5,111 nt of DNA from Chloroflexota bacterium (GTDB lineage: Bacteria; Chloroflexota; Limnocylindria; Limnocylindrales; CSP1-4), in contig DAIDTV010000132.1 of the NCBI GenBank assembly GCA_027457005.1, positions 1-5,111 of the forward strand, in the 5' to 3' direction. This document shows, one piece after another, positions 1-5,111 of this stretch (its first letter is position 1; the number at the start of each line of letters is the position of its first letter). Position numbers and translations under genes: made by a program. The notes under the pieces are model-generated. The model had not been told where the DNA came from. It did no database searches and was given only the letters and a program-made list of their open reading frames with translations.

Positions 1-175
1 CGCCGAAGTCGTCGCGGATCTCGCACAGCTCGCGCGTGCAGGTGGTGCTGAACGCCAGGGGGAAGAACACGAGCATGACCGGTCCGCCCCGCAGGTCGCT
101 CAGCGTCACCGGCTCCTTGTCCTGGTCACGGAGCGTGAAGTCGGGCGCGCGGTCGCCGACGGCGGGAAGCCCCAT
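1..175 (-). CDS. AhpE/Bcp-like peroxiredoxin, N-terminal part (cut by window edge)
   Basis: The visible 58 codons encode the start of a thioredoxin-fold peroxiredoxin, an enzyme family that reduces hydrogen peroxide and organic hydroperoxides in the cytoplasm. The opening has the family pattern VGDRAPDFTL (residues 6-15), then a beta strand (VMLVFF, 33-38) and the active-site loop PLAFSTTC (39-46). This fits the PxxxS/TxxC signature, with C46 as the peroxidatic cysteine and P39 and S43 in the expected places. A second cysteine, C51, lies five residues on, the position of the resolving cysteine in Bcp/PrxQ enzymes. The PLAF loop and following ELCEIRD resemble the AhpE subgroup more than classical Bcp. 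The ATG at 175-173 is 7 nt after the serS stop, so the gene probably shares that transcript; I see no good Shine-Dalgarno, which suggests coupling to serS translation. The rest of the protein, including the conserved arginine, is outside the window, so AhpE versus Bcp stays open. Confidence 0.88.
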   Translation of the reverse strand, partial: MGLPAVGDRAPDFTLRDQDKEPVTLSDLRGGPVMLVFFPLAFSTTCTRELCEIRDDFG

Positions 176-182
176 GGCGCGG

Positions 183-1511
183 TCAGGCGGCCGGGCCGAT
201 GCGCTCGCCCAGGAACGGGCGGAGCACCTGCGGCACCACGACCGACCCGTCGGGCTGCTGGTAGACCTCCAGGATCGCGGCGAAGGTCCGGGCCAGCGCG
301 AGCCCCGAGCCGTTGAGCGTGTGGACCAGCTCGGGCCGGGCGCAAGGGGCGGGTCGGTGGGGGATCGCCATCCGGCGCGGCTGGTAGTCGCGGAAGTTCG
401 ACACCGAGCTGACCTCGAGCCAGCGCTCCACGCCCGGCGCCCAGACCTCGAGATCATACTTCCTGGCCTGCACGAACCCCATATCGCCGGTGGCCATGAG
501 CTTGACCCGGTAGGCCAGCCCGAGCCGCTGCAGCAGCGTCTCCGCGGCCCGGGTCAGCCACTCCAGCGCGTCGCCCGAGTCGGCCGGCCGCTCGAACAGC
601 ACCATCTCGACCTTGTCGAACTGGTGGACGCGCAGGATGCCGCGGGTGTCCTTGCCGGCCGCGCCCGCCTCGCGGCGGAAGCAGGGCGTGTACGCGCAGT
701 ACCGGATCGGCAGGCGGTCTGCCTCGATGATCTCGTCCCGGTGGAGGTTGGTCACCGGGACCTCCGCCGTGGGCACCAGGTACAGCTCGTCGCGGGTGGC
801 GACGTACATGAGCTCTTCCTTGTCGGGGATCTGCCCGGTCCCGCGCGCGGAGGCGGTGTTCACCAGCGCCGGCGGCCAGATCTCGGTCATGCCGTGCTCG
901 CGGGTGTGGACCCCGATGAACCAGTCGATCAGCGCCCGCTCCAGCGCGGCCCCCGCCCCGCGGTACACGGGGAACCCGGACCCCGTGATCTTGGCCCCGG
1001 CCGCGAGGTCCAGCATGCCCAGGGCCTCGCCGATCTCCCAGTGGGGGCGCCGGGTCCACGGGCCGGCGCCATCGGGCCCCCCGCCCCCGGTCTCCTCGTG
1101 CGGTGCCGGGTCGCCCCACGTCCGCACGATCACGCTGGCGTCCTCGCCGCCGACCGGGACATCGGGATCCGCCGGGTTCGGGATGCGGAGCAGCGCGTCC
1201 TCGAGCTCCGCCTCCACGGCGGCCAGCTCCACGTCGATCGCGGCGATCCGCTGGCCTGCCTCGGTCGACGACCGGCGCAGCGCCTCCACCTCGGGTCCCC
1301 GCGGGGACGCTCCGGAGCGGATCGCGTCGCCGATCCGCTTCGAGGCCGCGTTCCGCTCGGCACGCAGGGTGTCTCCCTCGCCGAGCAGGCCACGCCGGCG
1401 CGCGTCGAGCTCCAGCGCCACGTCCACCACGGCGGGGTCCTCGCCCTTGTCGATGGCGCCCCGGCGCACCCGGTCCGCGTCCTCCCGAAGGCGCTGCAGG
1501 CCGATGCTCAT
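183..1511 (-). CDS. serS: Seryl-tRNA synthetase (class II)
   Basis: This 442-residue protein charges tRNA-Ser with serine in the cytoplasm (serine + ATP + tRNA). Residues 1-110 form the charged helical N-terminal arm that grips the long variable arm of tRNA-Ser. The class II catalytic core follows: TAEVPV (248-253) for serine binding, motif 2 from FRRE (278-281) through GKDTRGILRVHQF (286-298) with R279, E281 and R294 at the ATP-binding positions, EVSSVSNF (366-373), and motif 3 NGSGLALAR (400-408) with R408. I chose the ATG at 1511-1509, although the frame stays open upstream to about 1736. It gives the expected MSIGLQRLRED beginning, overlaps the lysS stop as ATGA, and has a GGAGG 7 nt upstream. 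The protein is a little longer than the usual 420-430 residues, mostly because of a Gly/Pro-rich insertion at about 141-152. The common EISSCSN cysteine is a valine here. Identification is secure. Confidence 0.97.
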   Translation of the reverse strand: MSIGLQRLREDADRVRRGAIDKGEDPAVVDVALELDARRRGLLGEGDTLRAERNAASKRIGDAIRSGASPRGPEVEALRRSSTEAGQRIAAIDVELAAVEAELEDALLRIPNPADPDVPVGGEDASVIVRTWGDPAPHEETGGGGPDGAGPWTRRPHWEIGEALGMLDLAAGAKITGSGFPVYRGAGAALERALIDWFIGVHTREHGMTEIWPPALVNTASARGTGQIPDKEELMYVATRDELYLVPTAEVPVTNLHRDEIIEADRLPIRYCAYTPCFRREAGAAGKDTRGILRVHQFDKVEMVLFERPADSGDALEWLTRAAETLLQRLGLAYRVKLMATGDMGFVQARKYDLEVWAPGVERWLEVSSVSNFRDYQPRRMAIPHRPAPCARPELVHTLNGSGLALARTFAAILEVYQQPDGSVVVPQVLRPFLGERIGPAA

Positions 1512-3142
1512 GCCGTCCCCTCCTCTGCCGGGGCGGGGCCATCGCCCTCCGGTTCGGGGCCCCACCCGGCCGCCAGCCGCAGGCGCTCGCTGGTGAACTC
1601 GCGCTCCAGCGCGGCGAGGAGCCAGCCGGCACGCGGCCCGTTGGTCCGCCCCAGGAATGCCAGGTAGATCGCCGCGAACGCGCGGCCGGGCGGCAGCGCC
1701 GCCTCCTCGGCGACCCGGAAGATCAGGTCCTGCCACGCCTCCCCGGAGCCCGGGCGGGCCACCTCCGCCGACTGGGCGAGCGCCCCCAGGAACGTCCGCT
1801 GCTCCTCCGCCAGTGCGTGGCGCGCCTCGGCCGGGAGCTCGTTGCGGACGGCGATCCGCGAGCGGTCCGGCGCGTACGAGTCGAGCCAGGCCTGCGCCGC
1901 ATGCACGCGATCCGCCAGGATCACCCGCTCGGCCAGGTCCAGCGGCGCGCCCTTCTCGGCGGCGATCCGCTCCTCCACCTCGATGCCGGGCACCTGCACC
2001 AGCATGGCGACCTGGGAGAAGTCCGGGCGGAAGCGGGATGACTCGGCACCCGGGTCCGCCTCGGGATCGAGCAGGCTCAGCGCGAAGATCCGGTCGTGGT
2101 CGGGCGGCAGCTCGCCCTTCACCTCGTGCCCTGCCGTGGCCTCCGCGACCCGGTCGAACTCGCCGAACAGCCGTGGGATGGTGTCCCCGGCCGGGTCGAA
2201 GTCGATGGCGTGGCCGGGCCGGTAGCGCAGGAACAGGAACCGCAGCAGCTCCGGCGGCAGCACCTCGGCCATGGTGTGCGCCGCCGCGCCCCGGCCCCTG
2301 CTGGTGCTCATCTTGCGGCCGCCGATGTTGAGGAACTCGTACGGGAAGTTGAGCGGGGGCTCCCGGTCGAATACCTCGCGCGAGATCGCGTCAGCCCGGT
2401 CTCGCGACCCGCCCGCGGTGGCGAGGTCCTTGCCGTTGGGCTCGATGGTGACGCCGAAGATGCCCCACTGGGCGGCCCACTCGAGATTCCACCCGAGCTT
2501 GGCCCGGCCGCCGAACGGCTCCACCCAGCCCGAGTGGCCGCAGCCGGTCGCCCAGGCCACCAGGTCGGCACGGCACTCGTAGAAGACGCGCTGCCCGTCC
2601 CAGGCGGTGACGATCGTGGTGCCGACCTTGCCGCAGCTCTCGCACACCACCTGGACCGGATGCCAGTCCGCGGGGTGCTGCACGTTGGCCACGCGCCGGT
2701 AGATCTCCCGCACGCGGTCCGCCCGGTCCAGCGCGAGCCGGACGTACGGGTCGACCGCCCCTGTCGGGTAGACCTCGCTCATCCAGTAGGTCTCGGGGTG
2801 GATCCCGAGGCCGGCGAAGGTCGCCAGGAAGAGCCCCGCGAAGTGGCGGGCGTAGCTCGGGGCGCTGCTCCCCTCCGGGGCCGGCACGCGCGCCAGCGGC
2901 ATCCCCATGTATCGTTCCACGGCGTCCGGCGTGAGCAGCGCCTGGGCGTCCATGGGGTCCATGTCGTCCACGCCGTACAGCAGCCGCGCCTCGAGCCCCC
3001 GCTCCCGGAGCGCACGCCAGATGGCGTCCAGGACCACCGGGCCGCGCAGGCTCCCGACGTGGACGGTCCCGGACGGCGTCTTCGAATCGTTGACGACCTG
3101 GGGACCGCTCAGGCGCGCGACGAGCTCATCGGCCCAGTACAC
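1508..3142 (-). CDS. lysS: Lysyl-tRNA synthetase, class I (archaeal type)
   Basis: This 544-residue protein attaches lysine to tRNA-Lys. It is the class I LysRS (sometimes called LysK), which is unrelated to the usual bacterial class II enzyme. The Rossmann-fold signature follows SKTPSGTVHVGS, with the HIGH-like HVGS at 28-31, and the KMSKS loop is KMSTS at 277-281. Between them is a zinc-knuckle-like set of cysteines: C167-x2-C170, then C190 and C201 with H203 nearby. The region from about 320 on is helical, as in the C-terminal anticodon-binding domain of this family, and ends in a Pro/Glu-rich tail (527-544). Length agrees with the family (about 510-580). The start is a GTG at 3142-3140 with GGAGG five nt upstream, 27 nt after greA and in the same frame. 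The stop overlaps the serS start (ATGA). No class II motifs are present. Family assignment is secure; whether the genome also has a class II copy cannot be seen here. Confidence 0.96.
   Translation of the reverse strand: MYWADELVARLSGPQVVNDSKTPSGTVHVGSLRGPVVLDAIWRALRERGLEARLLYGVDDMDPMDAQALLTPDAVERYMGMPLARVPAPEGSSAPSYARHFAGLFLATFAGLGIHPETYWMSEVYPTGAVDPYVRLALDRADRVREIYRRVANVQHPADWHPVQVVCESCGKVGTTIVTAWDGQRVFYECRADLVAWATGCGHSGWVEPFGGRAKLGWNLEWAAQWGIFGVTIEPNGKDLATAGGSRDRADAISREVFDREPPLNFPYEFLNIGGRKMSTSRGRGAAAHTMAEVLPPELLRFLFLRYRPGHAIDFDPAGDTIPRLFGEFDRVAEATAGHEVKGELPPDHDRIFALSLLDPEADPGAESSRFRPDFSQVAMLVQVPGIEVEERIAAEKGAPLDLAERVILADRVHAAQAWLDSYAPDRSRIAVRNELPAEARHALAEEQRTFLGALAQSAEVARPGSGEAWQDLIFRVAEEAALPPGRAFAAIYLAFLGRTNGPRAGWLLAALEREFTSERLRLAAGWGPEPEGDGPAPAEEGTA
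1517..1523 (-). promoter_or_regulatory. Shine-Dalgarno of serS inside the 3' end of lysS
   Basis: The minus strand reads GGAGGGG here, with its GGAGG core 7 nt before the serS ATG at 1511. It lies within the last codons of lysS. Together with the ATGA stop/start overlap it fixes the serS start and points to re-initiation, or at least close coupling, between the two synthetases. Confidence 0.8.
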
Positions 3143-3147
3143 CGTTC

Positions 3148-3152
3148 CCTCC
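3148..3152 (-). promoter_or_regulatory. Shine-Dalgarno deciding the GTG start of lysS
   Basis: The minus strand reads GGAGG, then GAACG, then the GTG start of lysS. The 5-nt spacing and full match to the anti-Shine-Dalgarno core support this GTG over internal ATG codons, and the protein begins correctly for a class I LysRS. Confidence 0.82.
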
Positions 3153-3169
3153 GGCGGTCGGACGCGGCG

Positions 3170-3634
3170 TCAGCCGATGCGCACGATCGTGTAGGTGAAG
3201 TCCCCGCTCGGGACGTGGACCACGACCTTGTCGCCCTTCCGGTGCCCGAGAAGCGCGCGCCCGACCGGCGACTCGTTGGAGATCCGGCCCGCCCCGGGGT
3301 CGGCCTCGGCAGACCCCACGATGTGGAAGGTCTCCTTGCCGTCCGGAGAATCGACCGACACGGTCGAGCCGATCTGGACGTGGTCGGACGAGTGGTGCTC
3401 GTCGATCAGGACCGCGTTCCGGATGAGCGACTCCAGCGTCTGGATGCGCCCCTCGACGAAGGCCTGCTCGTTCTTGGCGTCCTCGTACTCGGCGTTCTCG
3501 GCCAGGTCCCCGTGCTCCTTCGCGTCATGGATGCGGGCCGCGACCTCCGCGCGACGGACGTTGACCAGCTGTTCGAGCTCGGCCCGCAGCTTCTCGAGCC
3601 CATCGTGGGTCAGGTAACCGGGCTTGTTGTTCAC
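3170..3634 (-). CDS. greA: Transcription elongation factor GreA
   Basis: GreA enters the secondary channel of backtracked RNA polymerase and stimulates cleavage of the displaced RNA 3' end so that elongation resumes. Numbering from the preferred start, residues 1-75 form the N-terminal coiled coil. Its tip carries the acidic pair D43 and E46 in EHGDLAENAEYEDA, equivalent to the catalytic acidic residues of E. coli GreA (D41/E44). The C-terminal FKBP-like domain follows from about 86, with the conserved ISNESPVGRALLGH stretch (118-131). I prefer the GTG at 3634-3632, giving 154 residues: GGGAG lies 6 nt upstream, and NNKPGYLTHDGLEKL then begins the protein as in homologues. A TTG start at 3664 would add ten residues with no matching upstream signal. 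The gene heads the greA-lysS-serS unit and has its own promoter and leader. GreB is unlikely: the length and this arrangement favour GreA, though paralogues with other roles exist in this family. Confidence 0.95.
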   Translation of the reverse strand: MNNKPGYLTHDGLEKLRAELEQLVNVRRAEVAARIHDAKEHGDLAENAEYEDAKNEQAFVEGRIQTLESLIRNAVLIDEHHSSDHVQIGSTVSVDSPDGKETFHIVGSAEADPGAGRISNESPVGRALLGHRKGDKVVVHVPSGDFTYTIVRIG

Positions 3635-3640
3635 GAACCG

Positions 3641-3645
3641 CTCCC
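3641..3645 (-). promoter_or_regulatory. Shine-Dalgarno of greA
   Basis: The minus strand has GGGAG followed by six bases and a GTG at 3634. This is the main reason for choosing that GTG rather than the in-frame TTG at 3664 as the greA start. Confidence 0.72.
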
Positions 3646-3662
3646 GTGGGATGACAGGCTGC

Positions 3663-3699
3663 AAGAGAAAGAACCCCCGGCGCGCGCGAGCGTCGCGCG
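3663..3699 (-). promoter_or_regulatory. Hairpin plus pyrimidine tract in the greA leader (possible attenuator or terminator)
   Basis: On the minus strand a perfect 7-bp stem, CGCGCGA and TCGCGCG around a CGC loop, lies at 3699-3683. Nine bases (CGCCGGGGG) follow, then TTCTTTCTCTT at 3673-3663. The element is after the argR stop and before the greA start, inside the transcript expected from the greA promoter. It could trim read-through from argR, attenuate greA, or do nothing. The 9-nt gap between stem and U-rich tract is longer than in a standard intrinsic terminator, and GC repeats make chance stems easy here, so the functional call is weak. Confidence 0.35.
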
Positions 3700-3721
3700 T
3701 CAGGAGTTCGACCAGCCGCGG

Positions 3722-3751
3722 ATTCTAGGGCGCGTCCACCGCTGGTGTCAA
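3722..3751 (-). promoter_or_regulatory. Sigma-70-type promoter for the greA-lysS-serS unit
   Basis: On the minus strand a perfect -35 box TTGACA (3751-3746) and a -10 box TAGAAT (3727-3722, five of six consensus bases) are 18 nt apart. The -35 box overlaps the last bases and TGA stop of argR. The boxes stand out because AT-rich hexamers are rare in this sequence. Transcription would start near 3715, leaving a leader of about 80 nt before the greA GTG. A short inverted repeat, CACC/GGTG with a 3-nt loop (3737-3747), overlaps the -35 edge, but I would not call it an operator on this evidence. Confidence 0.78.
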
Positions 3752-4251
3752 AGCGGATATGACGGCACGTCCGGACCGCGGCCGGGCTGGTCGAGCAGCC
3801 GGGCCAGGCGCTTGCGGACCCGGTGCAGCGAGCTGCGGTCCGAGAAGGCGATGAACAGGGTGTCGTCCCCGGCAACCGAACCGGCGACCTCGGGCCAGTG
3901 GGTCCGGTCGAGCGCCGACGCGATCGCGTGCGCGCTGCCCGGGAGCGTCCTGATCACCAGCAGGAGGCCCGCCTCTCGCACGTCGACGGGCAGGTTCCGG
4001 AGCACCCCCGACAGCCGGTCCTCGGCGCTGGGCTCCGTCTCCGCGAGGCGGGGCGGCAGCGAGTAGACGTAGGACCCGCCGCGGTGCACCTTGATCAGCC
4101 CCAGCTCGGCCACGTCGCGGCTGATCGTCGCCTGGGTGGCCCGGAAGCCGCGCTCGCGGAGCGCGGCCGCGAGCTCCTGCTGCGTCCGCACGTTCCGCCG
4201 GGCCAGCAGGTCGCGGATCGCGCCGTGGCGCAGCTGCTTCATCACCTCCAT
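3748..4251 (-). CDS. argR: Arginine repressor ArgR
   Basis: ArgR is a hexameric, arginine-responsive DNA-binding protein that controls arginine biosynthesis and catabolism genes. The 167-residue product has the N-terminal winged helix-turn-helix (about 1-67), with the recognition region RATQATISRDVAELGLIKV (37-55). After a linker comes the oligomerisation and arginine-binding domain: PGSAHAIASALD (104-115) and AGSVAGDDTLFIAF (123-136), whose GDD at 128-130 matches the arginine-contacting motif. H108 stands where E. coli has glutamine, as in the Bacillus AhrC pattern GNAHAI. The start is not fully settled: the first ATG (4251) is preceded by GAGGG at a longish 10-nt spacing, while M4 has GGAGG only 2 nt before it. 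The first is favoured. The gene lies 27 nt after uppP in the same frame and is probably co-transcribed with it. No arginine biosynthesis gene is in the window, so the regulated genes are elsewhere. A 12-bp palindrome abuts the start. Confidence 0.95.
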   Translation of the reverse strand: MEVMKQLRHGAIRDLLARRNVRTQQELAAALRERGFRATQATISRDVAELGLIKVHRGGSYVYSLPPRLAETEPSAEDRLSGVLRNLPVDVREAGLLLVIRTLPGSAHAIASALDRTHWPEVAGSVAGDDTLFIAFSDRSSLHRVRKRLARLLDQPGRGPDVPSYPL

Positions 4252-4263
4252 GGCGGTACCGCC
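4252..4263. repeat. Perfect 12-bp palindrome abutting the argR start codon
   Basis: GGCGGTACCGCC reads the same on both strands and ends directly at the argR ATG, within the 27-nt uppP-argR gap. As RNA it could fold as a 4-bp GGCG/CGCC stem with a GUAC loop, which would bring the upstream GAGGG closer to the start codon. As DNA it could be a dimeric protein site. It does not resemble the AT-rich ARG box of enteric bacteria. In GC-rich DNA of this length one such palindrome may occur by chance. Confidence 0.4.
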
Positions 4264-4278
4264 CTCATCCTGGCACCG

Positions 4279-5106
4279 TCAGCGCGCCAGGACGAAGACC
4301 ACCACCAGGGCGGCCATGACGAGCCGCTCGGCGATGAAGGGGGCGGTGGTCCTCCGCCGCAGGTAGTCAAGCAGGAAGGCGATCGCCAGCAGCCCGGCCA
4401 CGGCGGCCCCCAGCATCCCCACCCCGAGGGCCGGCACGTCCGCCGACGGGAGGCCGGACTGCAGCAGCTCGCGGGCCTTCCACGCCGCCGCGCCCGCGAT
4501 GATCGGCGTGCCCATGAGGAACGAGAAGCGCGCGGCCGCCTCGCGGGTGAGCCCCGTGTACAGGCCGGCCGCGATGGTCATGCCCGAGCGGCTGAACCCG
4601 GGGAACAGGGCGAACGCCTGGGCGACCCCGATCACGATCGCGTCCCGGATGTTCACGTTGTCGAGGCCCCGCTGCAGGAACGCCAGCTGCTCCGCGAGCC
4701 ACAGGATCGCCGCCCCCAGCACCAGGAACACCGCGACCAGGATGATGTGCTCGCGGAAGAACGTGTCGAAGAAGCTCTCCAGCGCGACGCCGAGGAGGGC
4801 CCCCGGGATCATGGTCACCAGGATGAGCCAGGCCAGCCGGCGGTCCGGATCGGCACCGATCCGCCGCTCGCGGATGGATCCGATCCAGGCCACCAGCAGT
4901 CGCACCAGGTCGCGCCAGAAGTAGATCAGCAGCGCGGCCAGGGTGCCGGCGTGGAGCATCACGTCGAAGGCCGCGCTGTTGAGGAAGGGGTCCTTCCAGC
5001 CGAGGAACTCCGGCACCACGATCAGGTGGGCCGACGACGAGACGGGCAGGAACTCGGTCAGCCCCTGCAGGATCCCGATCACGAGCGCCTGGAGCACGAG
5101 CGGCAT
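4279..5106 (-). CDS. uppP: Undecaprenyl-diphosphatase UppP (BacA family)
   Basis: This 275-residue polytopic membrane protein dephosphorylates undecaprenyl diphosphate to undecaprenyl phosphate, recycling the lipid carrier used for peptidoglycan and other surface polymers; raised levels of the family give bacitracin resistance. Both signature motifs are intact: QGLTEFLPVSSSAH (14-27) with Q14/E18 as the (E/Q)xxxE pair and H27, and PGFSRSGMT (169-177) with R173. Hydrophobic segments at roughly 46-64, 91-110, 119-138, 155-170, 190-207, 224-247 and 256-273, plus the re-entrant motif regions, fit the family topology. Length is typical (265-280). The ATG at 5106 gives the usual beginning just before the QALVIGILQGLTE stretch. 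Only five bases lie upstream in the window, so the ribosome-binding site and promoter cannot be seen and a slightly earlier start cannot be excluded. argR follows after 27 nt. Confidence 0.95.
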   Translation of the reverse strand: MPLVLQALVIGILQGLTEFLPVSSSAHLIVVPEFLGWKDPFLNSAAFDVMLHAGTLAALLIYFWRDLVRLLVAWIGSIRERRIGADPDRRLAWLILVTMIPGALLGVALESFFDTFFREHIILVAVFLVLGAAILWLAEQLAFLQRGLDNVNIRDAIVIGVAQAFALFPGFSRSGMTIAAGLYTGLTREAAARFSFLMGTPIIAGAAAWKARELLQSGLPSADVPALGVGMLGAAVAGLLAIAFLLDYLRRRTTAPFIAERLVMAALVVVFVLAR

Positions 5107-5111
5107 GAGGT

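Noticed and set aside
106..345. A 79-residue minus-strand frame overlapping the end of serS and the start of the peroxiredoxin.
   Set aside because: It is out of frame with both genes and has no recognisable motif; the peroxiredoxin frame from 175 to the left edge gives a clear active-site signature instead.
36..1667. A 543-residue open frame on the plus strand opposite serS.
   Set aside because: It mirrors serS codons, crosses the serS/lysS and serS/peroxiredoxin boundaries, and shows low-complexity composition without a family signature.
1512..1736. An in-frame 75-residue N-terminal extension of SerRS reaching into lysS.
   Set aside because: The extension is Arg/Gly/Ala/Pro-rich, overlaps the lysS coding frame and matches no SerRS N-terminus; the ATG at 1511 with its Shine-Dalgarno explains the gene.
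3635..3747. A T-box or other amino-acid-responsive riboswitch ahead of the tRNA synthetase genes.
   Set aside because: The leader is only about 80 nt after the predicted start, and I find no T-box sequence or specifier-loop layout; only a simple hairpin is visible.
2096..4066. A 656-residue open frame on the plus strand opposite lysS, greA and part of argR.
   Set aside because: It is antisense to three well-supported genes, has no recognisable domain, and its Arg/Pro/Gly/His-rich composition is typical of shadow frames in GC-rich DNA where stop codons are rare.
4252..4278. An intrinsic terminator between uppP and argR.
   Set aside because: The 27-nt gap has a palindrome with at most a 4-bp stem and no following T tract, so co-transcription is more likely.

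Overview
This is a dense, GC-rich stretch of bacterial housekeeping DNA (I judge it near 70% G+C by eye). All six recognisable genes lie on the minus strand, so they read from the right edge to the left. In transcription order they are uppP (undecaprenyl-diphosphatase), argR (arginine repressor), greA (transcript-cleavage factor), lysS (class I, archaeal-type lysyl-tRNA synthetase), serS (seryl-tRNA synthetase) and the first 58 codons of an AhpE/Bcp-like peroxiredoxin cut by the left edge. I see no mobile element, CRISPR array, rRNA or tRNA gene.

The high GC content, frequent GTG starts, strong Shine-Dalgarno sequences and a class I LysRS fit a high-GC bacterium such as a Chloroflexota lineage or a relative of the Actinomycetota. 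This placement is an inference of low confidence, because no 16S or clade-specific marker is present.

The layout suggests two transcription units. uppP and argR are 27 nt apart and look co-transcribed from a promoter beyond the right edge. A near-consensus sigma-70-type promoter (TTGACA, 18 nt, TAGAAT) overlaps the argR stop codon and would drive greA-lysS-serS-peroxiredoxin. In that unit the spacings are 27 nt (greA/lysS), an ATGA overlap (lysS/serS) and 7 nt (serS/peroxiredoxin). The roughly 80-nt greA leader holds a GC-rich hairpin followed, after a gap, by a pyrimidine tract. The second unit joins RNA polymerase rescue, charging of two tRNAs and peroxide defence; the first joins lipid-carrier recycling for the cell wall with arginine regulation.

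I found no convincing undescribed system. The points that merit a second look are the greA promoter and leader, the class I LysRS in its translationally coupled operon, a 12-bp perfect palindrome touching the argR start, and a glycine-rich insertion in SerRS. The long plus-strand reading frames are antisense shadows of these genes.
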